Below are positions 34,069-46,045 of a stretch of 64,000 bases of DNA, one piece after another. The notes under the pieces were generated by a model. That model was not told where the DNA came from and made no database searches. It worked only from the letters and a program-made list of their open reading frames with translations. The DNA is taken from assembly GCA_963921795.1 (NCBI GenBank), contig OY997642.1, positions 37,180,340 to 37,244,339 of the forward strand, given 5' to 3'. Position numbers and translations under genes: made by a program. How positions within the stretch are numbered: position 1 is the first letter of the stretch; each line of letters begins with the position of its first letter. The stretch comes from Nannobrachium achirus (taxonomy: Eukaryota; Chordata; Actinopteri; Myctophiformes; Myctophidae).

Positions 34069-34880
34069 TTCATTCAGTAACCTCTCAATGCAGATTTTTA
34101 ACTGAATGAGTTCCCAGATTGCTCAGTAGCTTATCTACTGTACTATTAAGTGCTATTGTGTGCAGGTGAAGTCTACCCCCCTGTGTGCTATATAATAATG
34201 TTTTTGTTTACTATTGATGGTGGTGATTTCTTCTTATTATGTACTGTATATTATTTTCATTTATTAATGAATCTTTTTTTCCTCTCTCCTTTCTACTCTT
34301 TTTTCACCGTTTTTTAAGTTAAAAAAAATTATTATTGAAAACAAACAAATTACAGACAAACAAAAATAAACAAATTAAAAAAAGGTAGAGCAGCAGTTCA
34401 ACAACCAAACTGTATTGAGAAATGCTGAACATGAGAAAACATACATTATGTAAAACATAAAGGTTGAAACAAAGTTCATGTCTTAATATGGTTCCTGAGA
34501 AAGGAGCCACAGAAGATCCCCCATGTCCAAACTAGACATTATCCGCTTGATTCAGTGTTTGTTTCCTGTCATCTATATTCTTGATAGGTCATTTTACTAT
34601 TTCTCTTTATCATTTCACACACAGTGAGTAGTAATACACTCTGGGAGCGCTTTGCTGTTACTACGTGTCATCTTTTCGACACCCAACCCAAACCCTTACC
34701 CTAACCTCCGTGGGGTGAGTCGCTAACCCTCCCGACACTCATTTGTCGAAATGACGGCCGTTCGAAAGAGCGAGATTTCCCCATACACTCCAGCATGGTG
34801 AGATATGGTATTGCCTCTGTTATTGCGACCGTAGGTTGCCAAGACAGAATTCATTTGCAAGTGTGACTCACGTCACGGCA
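34069..34880. other. Intergenic, no gene recognised
   Basis: AT-rich with an AAACAAAC-rich stretch at 34335-34385. No gene is seen. Confidence 0.35.
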
Positions 34881-35094
34881 ACCAAACTCTCCGTCCGTGT
34901 CCCTTTTATGCCCATATATGAAGATCCCTGATGTCATCAATATTAAGCCCATATCTGGGAATGCCCATATAAGGAACAGTGTGGTTGTCACGACGCAAGT
35001 CACACTTGTAAATGAAATCCATCCTGTCCCTTTTATGCCCATATATCAAAGATCTCTTATGTCATCAATATTAAGTCCATATCTGGGAATGCCC
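34850..35094. repeat. Tandem pair of CCATATAT/TCATCAATATTAAG units
   Basis: CCTTTTATGCCCATATAT through GGGAATGCCCAT occurs at about 34897-34970 and again at 35029-35096, period about 132 bp. Between them GTCACACTTG inverts GCAAGTGTGAC. It is related to the 12.6 and 41.8 kb clusters. Confidence 0.6.
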
Positions 35095-35384
35095 ATCTAA
35101 CATATAATTTTCCGAATGTCTGTCTGTCTGTCTGTCTGAGTGTCTGTCTGTCTGAAACCGCGTTTCTCCTCAGTGGCTGGAGCAATTGATCTGAAATCGC
35201 ATCACCATCAGCATATGAACACACCTGACATAACTGTGAAGCCCGTTTGTCACTTTCACAAATCGTATGCTGTATAATTGCATTTTTATGGTGTATCTAT
35301 ATCTATTTAGCCTACAGTACCTTTTGTGACCACACATGTTAAGGGAGGGGCGCTGTTGTTCAGGCCATGCACAATCACACACAA

Positions 35385-35430
<46 letters not shown>

Positions 35431-35693
35431 GGGGGGGGGGGGGGGGGGGGAGTGGTTCTGGCCCTGTTACAGATGTTGTCCAAAATCATGCAGATCGGTA
35501 CACAGTATCTCTGTAGCCGTTAAATGGAACGGGTATTTCTTACATTGATGCTCCTACATATTAGCATGCAAGCACCAGTTAAAGTTACTTTCCATCCCTC
35601 ATATACTGTGTGCACAGTGCACAGCACATCCCATAATCCACACACTGCACATCATTTCGGAGCTCATATCTTTGAACGGGTAAGGGCTAGTAT
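35095..35693. repeat. Tandem duplication, copy 1 (599 bp)
   Basis: It begins ATCTAACATATAATTTTCCG and ends GGGTAAGGGCTAGT. It contains (TGTC)n, an (AC)n tract at 35389-35428 and a G run at 35429-35450. Confidence 0.9.
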
Positions 35694-35979
35694 ATCTAAC
35701 ATATAATTTTCCGAATGTCTGTCTGGCTGTCTGAGTGTCTGTCTGTCTGAAACCGCGTTTCTCCTCAGTGGCTGGAGCAATTGATCTGAAATCGCATCAC
35801 CATCAGCATATGAACACACCTGACATAACTGTGAAGCCCGTTTGTCACTTTCACAAATCGTATGCTGTATAATTGCATTTTTATGGTGTATCTATATCTA
35901 TTTAGCCTACAGTACCTTTTGTGACCACACATGTTAAGGGAGGGGCGCTGTTGTTCAGGCCATGCACAATCACACACAA

Positions 35980-36015
<36 letters not shown>

Positions 36016-36325
36016 GGGGGGGGGGGGGAGTGTGTGTGTGTGCAGGCGGGCAGGCGGGCGGGCGGGCGGGCGGGGGGGGGGGGGGGGGGTGTGGTTCTGG
36101 CCCTGTTACAGATGTTGTCCAAAATCATGCAGATCGGTACACAGTATCTCTGTAGCCGTTAAATGGAACGGGTATTTCTTACATTGATGCTCCTACATAT
36201 TAGCATGCAAGCACCAGTTAAAGTTACTTTCCATCCCTCATATACTGTGTGCACAGTGCACATCCCATAATCCACACACTGCACATCATTTCGGAGCTCA
36301 TATCTTTGAACGGGTAAGGGCTAGT
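35694..36325. repeat. Tandem duplication, copy 2 (632 bp)
   Basis: It repeats copy 1 almost base for base. The (AC)n is shorter and is followed by an extra GTGT/GGCG/G-run block at 36015-36090. Most of the difference between the copies is in this simple sequence. Confidence 0.9.
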
Positions 36326-37030
36326 GGACATAATGTGTAAGTCTCTGTTGTTTCAGCGCGAGGTCGAGGTCGCTTCTCGCCCTTAGGGCGTCTTAGTGGT
36401 AGGGGGTCTTACTGGTACTGTTTGACTGAGACAAACGGTACTTAATGGCCTTAATATACCATTAAAAAGTACATCCCATTGATAAGCATATTGACTGGCT
36501 GTAACAGGCACTGAGCCCTGTAACCTTTACCACACACTTTATTGTCACATCACAGCTTTACAGGAGTAAATGTTATTTTTTGTACAAGTTCTCATTCAAA
36601 AAAGGAAGAACAGAAAAAGAAAAGAAAAGAAAAGAAAAGAAAAGAAAAGAAAAGAAAAGAAAGAACAAGAAAACAGGTCAGATATTCAAATATTCCTGAT
36701 AGGAGTGCAAGTTAAATATATACATTTACTAGCCGGTTAGATATTTAAAAAAGGCTTTTTTTATGAGCCATTTTTGTATTAGCAGCTAAATAAACCGTAT
36801 TAACAGATATACATGAGTTTAAACAATTGAAGCAGATAACGTAGCAGATCTGTATACATAAGGTGCAGCAGATCTGTATGAGGTGCAGCAATAGAACAGA
36901 ACCAGATCTAGAACATAGACCCCACCATGCAATAAACTTTTATTACTTTATATGCATGACTATGAATACACTCCATGGATCACACTTTAGTCAAAGCTGA
37001 TGTCCTGTTAAATTACCTTTTACTCTGTTC
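36326..37030. other. Intergenic with (AAAAG)n microsatellite
   Basis: AAAGA pentanucleotides run at about 36610-36663. The rest is AT-rich without a gene. Confidence 0.5.
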
Positions 37031-37033
37031 CTT

Positions 37034-37034
<1 letters not shown>

Positions 37035-37078
<44 letters not shown>

Positions 37079-37092
37079 TATATATATATATA
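37035..37092. repeat. (CT)n then (TA)n microsatellite
   Basis: About 20 CT units followed by ACTATATATATATATAGT. Confidence 0.9.
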
Positions 37093-37206
37093 GTAATCTT
37101 TTTTCCAATTAGCCAATTATTTTGTACCTCCTTTTTTTCTCCCCAATTTAGTCGTTGTGCCAATGAATTCCTCGCCACACTCATTTCTGTGTTGTCACTG
37201 CGGTTA

Positions 37207-37537
37207 TATCCAGATATTTAACCACTTGAACCGTCAATACTTATAAAACTTGACCTTTCACTATGTACTTGGTGGTCTTCTCTTTTTCCCAGCTACACCA
37301 AAGCTCTTTGCAGAAAATAGCCGATCTACAAGCTCACAACGCCTCACACCGTGATGCGTTGTGAGCTTGTAGATCTGTTATTTTTGGCTAAAGTTCTCAG
37401 AATATGGACACTAGGGTTCAAGTGGTTAATATAAAAAAGGAGAAAAAAAAACTTTCTATCACTCAAAGATTTGGAGGACCCCTGTAGAAACTCTGAGGAC
37501 CCCCTATGGGTTCCGGACTCCCTGTTGAAGACCCCTG
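37207..37537 (+). mobile_element. CAGGGGTCTTCAA hAT-like MITE, 5' truncated
   Basis: It begins inside the element (CAGATATTTAACCACTTGAA), includes a palindromic module at 37314-37385 and ends TTGAAGACCCCTG. Confidence 0.72.
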
Positions 37538-37599
37538 ACCTAGGGCTTTCGTCCCACTCCTCCCACCCCAACACTCACCGCTGACAGGTGCCACCCCAG

Positions 37600-37676
37600 C
37601 CTGTAGTAGTATGTGCAATGACCAATATCACCCTCCCCCTGTAGTAGTATGTGCAATGACCAATATCACCCTCCCC
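37600..37676. repeat. 38-bp tandem duplication
   Basis: GTAGTAGTATGTGCAATGAC through ATCACCCTCCCC is present twice in succession. Confidence 0.85.
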
Positions 37677-37679
37677 ACC

Positions 37680-39830
37680 TTTACCCACAAGACCTGAAAT
37701 GCACCGTGTCTTGGATAAATATAGATATTTATACTTTTAAATTGGGACTGCTCAACTGCTACAGCTGCACTGAAGGTCGCTTTGTTGGCTAAATAACAAT
37801 TGGCATTGTCATTGAGTTGGAGCCTTTCCAAGTACATTCCATGCCAACAGCAGCAGGCTAGCACTAAAATAGCAAACTGCACAGGTCTTGGGTGTTTCAA
37901 AAGCTTGCCCCTGCAGGGTTAGTCATGACATTGTTGCTGTGGCCTGTCCATGGCAATCACCTGATGGACTCTCAAGGGGGGTTAGCTGTGTGCTATGCAA
38001 GGCTTGATCCCTTTATACTCAGACTGACATAGACTGTTTCCATCTGTGTCTCTATGTAGGTTAGTCCCAGCCAGGAGTCTGACAAGTGCAGTCATGTGTT
38101 GTTTGAGAATAATGAGGAACAAACTGCAGTCTTTGCTTATTATTCTCGAGCGCACACTAATCTGATGATTAGTTTATGCAACGGTGTCCAATCCTATCCA
38201 CAGAGGGCCAGACCAGAGAGGGCCCAGGCTTTCATCGCAGCTAACCAGTTGCAGAACAAGACAAATTTATTAGGTGTGTGGTTGTGCTTCCTCACTGCAA
38301 AAGGCTTGGCTACACTGGATGTTTTCAGAACAAATTAGACATCTTCTGTTCAGGCAATAGTAGAGCTACAAAATGACTCTGACAGGAGTGATCAAGTGGT
38401 TTGCCATTGAGCAGATATGCCCTGTGATGTGACGAAGGTTTGTCGAAATGTCTGCTCTGTTTATCATCATCACACAACAGTCCACACAACCATCAATGGA
38501 AATCTATCACAGTCCTGAAGTGACCCTCTCCTTGCAAATTGCCACTGACAGATTATGCTAATAATAATCTGCCTTCTTGGCACAAGGCCTACGCTGTAAG
38601 ATCCTGAATGTGAATTTAACTGAAAGCGGAACCTTAGGGGTCCAGAGTTAACTCGGGATTTTGCAGTGCGTGCAGCCACTTTGCCAGCAGTTTCAATAGC
38701 TGTTTATTTGACATGCTGTCCAGGTAGATTGGGTTTTAACCCTTCAAGGGCGAAATGTCCCTGTTCGACTTCACAATTCACAATGCAGTGTTGTTAACTT
38801 TGCTAAATTATCCTTTTAGGGAAAAGGAAATCTCTCAACTCATTCAGTATTCATATTCACTTACAAGTCTGCCTCCTGTTCGTTACGAGCGGAAATCTCT
38901 CGACTCATTCAGAATTTACTATCCAAATGCTGGGGCTTTAACGGTTTATAGACAATCTGGACGGAAGCCATCGGAAGTAGAAGAGTGCACTTGGGGCACG
39001 GACCCAAGGGATGATGTGAGAGAAACATTTGGGTTTGATTTGGGTTGAACACGTGGAATGACATGCTTATTTTTACGCACGTAGGGCTACATACAGTATA
39101 TGACACAGTGGATACCGTAATGTGTCGTGACATGATGACAATGGATTCGTCAGAGTGTGTTTTTTTGCTACAACCTTGGCTGTCATAATCGTCACATGAC
39201 GTGAGTCCAAACTCCAGCAGTATATGGAATAGCAGAACGAAACAGCTGTTGGTTAAATGACTTCTGGCATCAGACAAAGAGAGGAAATGAGAAGCCCTCC
39301 CGAGTCCATAGAAAGTAATAATGATAAAACTTCTCATTTGTATTACCCCATTCATTCAGTAGTACCTCATATAGAAACTTATTTTCCTCTATTTTGAATG
39401 CATACTGGCTTTTAGCCACTTACCAATACAGTATATTTAGTTGACCGGTGCCACCACGTTTTGGTCCACTCCCATTCCACCTCTGCACCACTAGACCTGT
39501 CACAGTTATTACATATCACCTGATAGTAATTATTTAACACTTATGTTGCAATGATTTTTTCTCTTCAATGTCTCGCGTTGCCATGGTTACCATAGACTTC
39601 CACGTAATTGTGCAATTGTGTAAAAAGTGCACGCCCATGCCTAGATGATGCACCACGTGTGTAGATGCTGTTCACAGCTTTCAAACAAAAAAATCTGCTT
39701 GGAAATCCGTTCAGGCATTCATGATTTATCAGCGATTATGTTTTCTTCAGATGTAAACAAACATGGCTGCCATGTTTGAAAGAATGAGTTGGTATGGGGG
39801 TTAAACATGCAATTTCGCAATCGCGATCAT
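37680..39830. other. Intergenic, no gene recognised
   Basis: The open frames at 38755-39048 (+) and 38909-39355 (-) overlap, have no recognisable domains and no splice context. Confidence 0.35.
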
Positions 39831-39847
39831 GCCTAATACATTTCTGG

Positions 39848-39990
39848 AGGTCCAAAAAAAAAAAATGAAAAATTTTTTTTTGAAAAAAGATTTTTTTTTT
39901 TTTTTCCAAAAACGGCCCAAACTCGGGAAACTCGGGGTTGGCACAGCGGTAGTACCAATACAAACTCGGGAAACTCGGGGTTGGCACCTT
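39848..39990. repeat. A/T runs and duplicated AAACTCGGGAAACTCGGGG
   Basis: The phrase starting CAAACTCGGGAAACTCGGGG occurs at 39918 and 39961, 43 bp apart, after long A and T runs. Confidence 0.8.
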
Positions 39991-40082
39991 AAGATAATCA
40001 AAATTATCTTTTTGCATAGTCATCAGAATGGTTTCCATGAAGCTGGATACATCTGTTGAAAATTGTTCATACGGTACATAAA

Positions 40083-40131
40083 AAAAGTGGAATTAGCAAA
40101 TCTACAAGATTGTAGATCGGCTATTTCCACA
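40083..40131. repeat. Palindromic module with core deletion
   Basis: GTGGAATTAGCAAATCTACA pairs with TGTAGATCGGCTATTTCCAC, with almost no loop. Confidence 0.7.
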
Positions 40132-40142
40132 ATGGGCAATTT

Positions 40143-40145
<3 letters not shown>

Positions 40146-40196
<51 letters not shown>
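40146..40196. repeat. (TA)n microsatellite
   Basis: About 25 TA units. Confidence 0.95.
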
Positions 40197-40198
<2 letters not shown>

Positions 40199-40199
40199 T

Positions 40200-41585
40200 T
40201 ATTAAATATTCTGTTTTGGGCATAGTATTTTTCTTTTCTTTTCTTTTATTATTGGTACCAGCCATTGTCAGTAATTCCTTTATACTGAAGTTATTTGTCA
40301 TATCTTTGTTTACAAAGCCTAAAAGGCAAACAGAAATGATGGGCTACATGTCTTTTCAGAGCATGTCTAATTTGACGATCAGTCAATCGATTGTGGTCCA
40401 GCTTGAATCAGCGCTAGAATACTTTAGGTTCTTATTTATTGATATCACTTCCTTTTATTTTATTTTATTATTTTGTTCAATTATAAAACATTAAATTCCC
40501 AGTGCAAGTTTTCCCCTTTGAGCTGCCAACACACAAGACAAAACATGCAAGTGTACTGAGCAGGCTGATGTTGAGGACAAAACCATAATTAGCACAGACT
40601 AAGGGTACGTTTTTGTGTTTTGCAGATTATTTGGAGGTCCACTTGCGATGTCCTCGCTCCTCACCACTGGGCCCAAGCCCACAGGTTGAGAACCAGCATG
40701 GCACTGTAGAGTAGCTTTTGAAAAAGGAAACCAGCACTCAATTCGATCTTCCTTGTTTATTAAAGGGAACAAACAACAGACGTTTCGGCATGTCACTTAT
40801 AAAGGGGACCTGGGTGCATCACACAGAGCGGTCCGGTTGAAACATGTACAAACCAGTTCATTATAACTTAGGTAAATTTTCACCGTCAGCGTCAGCTCAT
40901 TTTGCCCACACGGGGGTCAACAACAAAGAAGAAAACAACAAAGCAATAAATACTATATTAGAATACATATCTTTAGAAATGTCTAAACAAAAGACACCTT
41001 ATCTGTGCGAGTTCATAAGACTCCTCTATACTATACAGTAGCTCTCAGATCAAAAGTCCACACAACCGCATTGCTATAGTAAGTGTTTAGTTTACTTTAA
41101 AACACAGATGAAGTACATGTTACGTTTCAGCCAACTGTTCTGACACCACACTAGCTCTACTCAGAACAAGCCTGTGAACTGCAGGAACGACATAATCAAC
41201 AGTAGCCTCAGATTTATTGGGCCCAAGCTGTCCCAGAGACAGCGGTCACTTCTGTTAATCCATTCAAGTAATGTAGATAGACACAGTAGCCTTGTATTGG
41301 ATCAAGCAGGCCATTTTTCATTCTAGCGGGCCTATATGCTGTGACCTTAACGGCCTGGTGCGGAAGCAATTATGAAGCTTTCAGCCTGGTTGTCCATGAA
41401 AAGACCATTTAAATCAGCCAACTAACTGTCTGTCTGTCTCTTACAGAGACAAATCTCACCATAATCAAATTATCATAATGTTTTTACTACGATCCCTGGA
41501 AGCTCCAACAATGAGCATTAGTGGCTGCAACTGTCGATTATCCACTTATTCTATAGATTACTTATATATTAACTTTTTATATTGT
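40200..41585. other. Intergenic, no gene recognised
   Basis: No exon is found. A G run at 41588-41604 marks the boundary with the SINE fragment. Confidence 0.35.
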
Positions 41586-41603
41586 TTGGGGGGGGGGGGG
41601 GGG

Positions 41604-41740
41604 GTTTGTTCATGTTTTTGTGAGGGTATCAACCCTAGGAGACACGGGGAGAACAAACTCCACACAGAAAGGCCCTATCGCCAACCCCACCTAAAGTGTG
41701 GGCGCTGAAGACGCGGAGGGAGGAACACGCCGCCCATACA
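41604..41740 (-). mobile_element. SINE fragment lacking its tRNA head
   Basis: The body sequence (GTATCAACCCTAGGAGACAC, AAAGGCCCTATCGCC) matches 17540-17645. The tRNA-like head present there is missing. Confidence 0.65.
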
Positions 41741-41745
41741 TGTCC

Positions 41746-42482
41746 TTAATATTGATAACATAATATCCTTAATAATGTCCTAAATATTGACGATATAGGA
41801 ATCTCCATATATGGGCATAAAACGTACGTAAGTAATGCCAAGCAGGGCTTTGGTGAGTTAGGGCCTTGGTTTGATGCCAGTGGATCTCCATATATGGGCA
41901 TAAGGGTAAGGGGGTACCCTAACATTCTCATTTTCGGCCTGGGATTTATGACATCAGAAATCTCCATGTATGGGCATAAAAGTTTTTCTTTTTTTCTGGA
42001 AATGACCATATATGGACTTTTTATTTTATTTTATCCTTTATTAATAATAATATGTATCCATATACATACAATATATGTTATGCCCATACATGGAGATGGG
42101 CATAACATGTTAATTAGTAATGCCAAGCAGGGCCTTGGTGAGTTCGGGCCTTGGTGTGATGCCTGTCAGTGTGGATCTCCATATATGGGCTATATATGGT
42201 ACCCTAACATTCTCATTTTCGACCTCATTTTCGATTTATGACATCAGAAATCTCCATGTATGGACATACATTATTTTTTCTTTTTCTGGGAATGACCATA
42301 TATGGACTTTTATACCCTGAGAAATCTCGTAGCTTGTCTGACTGTCAGTACAGGAAGTGATGTCACGTGACATCCTTTTTATGCCCATATATGAGTCATT
42401 CTGTACCACATCACAGTGACTCACTGACATCACACTGACATCACTTCCTGTACGGACGTACGGACAGTCAGACAGACAAGCG
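41746..42482. repeat. CCATATATGG repeat cluster with internal duplication
   Basis: The block from ATGCCAAGCAGGG to GACCATATATGGACTTTT occurs twice (about 41837-42018 and 42120-42310). Exact CCATATATGG lies at 41805, 41888, 42006, 42179 and 42296. A palindromic end follows at 42345-42460, with AGGAAGTGATGTCACGTGAC against ACATCACTTCCTGTA. Confidence 0.65.
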
Positions 42483-42529
42483 ACAAGGTTTTTCAGGGTA
42501 TAATGCGACCTTCGGTCGCAATAATACCG

Positions 42530-42650
42530 GTAGATGTCTTGCTCAGGGACACTTCGGCACATTGCTGGCCTGGCCTGGAATCGTACCTGCGACAACCAGG
42601 GGCTCTGGTTCCCCAGGCTGGCTCACTAACCACTCAGCACATCTGCAGTG
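42530..42650 (-). mobile_element. SINE fragment with tRNA-like boxes
   Basis: The minus strand reads GCTGAGTGGTTAGTGAGCC (A-box-like) and CAGGTACGATTCCAGG (B-box-like). CTTGCTCAGGGACACTTCGG is the usual adjoining body. Confidence 0.5.
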
Positions 42651-42654
42651 GTTA

Positions 42655-42726
42655 GGTCAGATGGTGTGTATCTATTCTGCATCTATAGCTTAAGGCAAGA
42701 TCCAAATTTAGAGTGAACATTTCTAA
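42655..42726 (+). mobile_element. hAT-like element, left part, interrupted by the 5.8-kb insertion
   Basis: It reads TATTCTGCATCTATAGC and TAGAGTGAACATTTCTAA. The sequence continues at 48561 (CTCAAATATTTGCTTCTGGG), as shown by the uninterrupted inverted sister copy at 48741-48880. Confidence 0.75.
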
Positions 42727-42884
42727 ATAGTGCGACGATTCGTAGAATCATAGCTAGTTCGGTGGACGGTCACAAGGGGGGCGCGCGCGCGGAGGGGGGC
42801 GGGACACAGGGTCCTGCCCCCCCCCTTACCCAGGGTTCTTAGGGAAGCTAGCTGGTGGGTCTCAGTCTTGTTGCATAGCACTGC
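42727..42884 (+). repeat. A1 direct repeat
   Basis: It starts ATAGTGCGACGATTCGTAG and ends TTGCATAGCACTGC. It contains (GC)n and GGAGGGGGGCGGGAC. Confidence 0.92.
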
Positions 42885-44809
42885 TGCTGCTACCACGCTG
42901 CAGTACACATACAAGTGCCACACTTGTTGCTTGCAGGTAGCTGTGCTGTTGCCCACCGCTTGGAGAGGGTGCCTAACTTGGCTGAGTATTTCTGGCTGTT
43001 TCTGCTATTTTTACTATCGCTCAATTCATGTTCTTAGCTGCCAAACTAAGAAGCTGTGTTCTTGGCCAGGTTGTATGGGAAGTTTGAGATTGTTATCCTG
43101 TTAATCTCTGAATTCTAAACTGCTGTTTCAAGGTTCAGATTTCTTGCTATCGTTGCTGGTGCCTAGCTGATTTCTGTACTTTCAGTTGTTTGTTGCTAAA
43201 GCTATTTCAAAGGTGCTACAGGCTTGCTAAAGTTGCTAAAGGTAAACTCAGTATCATAGAAGTTGGCTGTGGCTACGGGCTAAATGCTAACTTATTTCGT
43301 GCCCTGGTGGGCCTTTACTGGGCTACCATGAGTTAAAGTAATCTCAGTTGTTGGGTTTGTCGATAACAATGTCAGTGCTTTGCAACGGCGCGGGCCGTAT
43401 CGGCTAGCGCGGAACAACAGGTTTAATGTACAGTCAGCTAGGAGCTAGGTGGCTATTGCTAGCCGGCTATTTCGGTAAGGATGCTGTTAGCTGGTAAATC
43501 AATGTGCTAGCCATGTCAAGGCATAGAGCGGCGGCCCGTGTGAAAACATGGCCCCGTAGCAAGTAATGAATCACGCTAGGAGGATTCAGTTTGTAGGTTG
43601 CAGGTGTCTGTAAACGGCAGCGTTCACCTAGCTCTGAGCTAGCCGAGTCACGTCAAGCGGTGATTTACGGCATGACGTTCGGCAGCGAATACTAAGCGCT
43701 GCGTGTGGGAAATGTAGTTCTCTATCATGCCAAGCCTCGGCGTCGTGCTAGTAGCAAGAGTCGTATGAATTACTTGTCACGTCAGGCCAGGAGGAAGCTT
43801 TCGATTCAAGCTTCGCTCGCAGCATGCTTAATCTAGTTAGTATGGGGCCTATATTGCTTCTGCCTCGCCTCGGGTTATGTGTATGTTTTCCTCTTTTTGC
43901 ACTGTCTGGCCGTCTTAACAGCTGCTGCTTATGAGGTGCTAGTTGCTATACCATAGCAGCTAAATGGTTTCTGTCGCTTCTTGGACCACAGTAGGGCTGC
44001 TGCCAGTTACCGTGGCGTAGAAGCCCTCGCGGGATGAATTATTAAATACAGTAATCGCCTCTTTGAGAAGCCTATAAAGGATGTCTGTCTGCGTGGGCTC
44101 CTGAGAAGAGGAAACCCGCAAGCTCATAGGTGCCACAGTTTACGTGCAAACAATGTTTTGCTTCCGCTAACGCAAGTCGTGCCTGTCTGTCCTGACGTCA
44201 CCAGTTGAACTCGCTAGTGCATGCAGGGAATCGTAGTCTTCTCTGTATGCTCGGTAGCTCCAGCTAAATATTCTCTTCTGCTACGGTAGGAGCCATCGTT
44301 CATTCCAGCCACGAGCTGTCTGTTGATGGTCGGCTAGCTTGCAACTCAGAACTCATGTAGCTAAAGAGGTTTGCTAACGTTCCGTAATGACTCTTCAAGC
44401 TGCCTATTCCATGGGGGTTGCGTGTGTCCGTGGTCAGCAGCTACCTAGCATACAGGCTAGCAGAGGGTAACGTCACGAAGCGAAGGGTGGCGCACGGTCT
44501 GCGCATTCTGAGCACATGGGTAATGTGGCTCTCTAGCATTTAACCTCCATGTCACCTGGTCCGTTACGATTCTTTTTCGTTATTATATTATTTTATGTGC
44601 ACGCGCAGTTCATAGGGCAGGGATGCGCATGTATTATCAATGTCTATGCTTCGCTTGTGCCCACTGTACAAGCTTAGCATACAGGCTTCGTTTGCTGTTC
44701 ATGAGGATTTTGCCTGGTCTCGGTTAATGCTAGCTTTGCCCAAGCTGCGGCTGCCTGCTGGCATAGCAGCTGATGATGGTTGCCGATGCTACTCTGGTGA
44801 AAACGCTAA

Positions 44810-45775
44810 CATCTGTTTATGTTTGCAGCTCGGGCCAGAAACTGCCGCGTGTCTGTTGGCATCAGGGCGGCGTCGAGTGTGGCAGCGTTGAAGTCATTGG
44901 ATACTATCCTCTATCGAGCTGCCGTATTGTTTCAATCTAAGGTTATAGTTCTGGGTCACTGCGTATCGCACTGTATGTCCTTGTGGTGTTTCCGTAGCTG
45001 CGGCACTCGAGCTAATAATTACAGCTAAGGCTACTGCTAGTGAAAAATGACGAGTTGTTATCTTTACAATCACATTAAAGCGGCCACAGGACTGTTGCAT
45101 CATGTTCACCATTGCAGCTCCAGGATAAACGCCATGCTTTCTTTTCAGCTCAGGCTAAAGTGCTACATGTCTGTTGCTGCAGCTCACGCCAAAGCGAATA
45201 CTTGTTGGTTGCTAACATTCTGTTTATTATTTCAGCTCCAAGCCGGAGTGGCTGCAGGCCCACTGCTACGTCATCAGGTTATCATGGCAGCTTTATGCTA
45301 AAGCGGCTACATGTTCCACTAATCGTGTTTTACTTTTTAGCTTCTTGCTGCGGCTGCTACATGTCTAAATGCTAACATAATTTCTATCCTTTCAGCTCAT
45401 GCTGGAGCTGCTGCATAGCTGCTACTACAGCAGGTCGCCATAGCAGCATGGCGCTGCAGCTGCTGAGGTTTTCTGCTAACAGATTTATCATTACAGCTCC
45501 AGGCTGGAGGCAGGAGTTGCGGCATGCCCCCGCCACGGCATCAGGTTAGCATGGCAGCTTTATGCTAAAGCTGCTACATGTTCCACTAAATCGCGTTTTT
45601 CTTTATAGCTTCGGGCCACGGCTGCTACATGTTGCTGCTAACATCTTGTTTGTCCTTTCAGCTTCTTGCCGGAGCCGCTGCATAGCGGCTGCTACAGCAT
45701 GCCATCATTGCAGCGTCGCGCTGCAGCGGCTGAGTGTTTTCTGCTAACATGTTTATCTTTATAGTTTCGTCCACT
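44810..45775 (+). repeat. Degenerate array of CAGCT-acceptor-like repeats
   Basis: About ten pyrimidine-tract plus AG sites recur (near 44827, 45117, 45145, 45235, 45340, 45395, 45496, 45608, 45660, 45764), most followed by CTCCAGGCTGGAG- or CTTCTTGC-like sequence and preceded by GCTAACAT. The block around 45235-45370 is repeated at 45496-45640, period about 262 bp. Confidence 0.65.
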
Positions 45776-45869
45776 ACTGCATAATTCCATGAGACCAGTC
45801 AGGAGTCGGTTAGCACTGGAGAGGGCATTGCTACTACAGCTTCCGCTACTTCTGCCGCTACCATGAGCT

Positions 45870-46045
45870 GCCAGCCTGCCCGCCCGCCCTCCCGCCCGCA
45901 TGCCTGCCCGCCTGCCCGCCTGCACGCGCCATATTCAGCAGACTGAAGTGGCCTACCGCCAGCCCGCCGCCGCCTGCCTTCCCGCCCGCCTGCCTTCCCA
46001 CCTGCCTGTCGGCCCTCCCGTCCGGCTGCCCGCCCGCCCGCTACA
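45870..46045. repeat. CCCGCC/CCTGCC low-complexity tract
   Basis: Irregular CCCGCC and GCCTGCC units give long Arg/Ala/Gly or Pro/Ala frames that are not genes. Confidence 0.85.
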
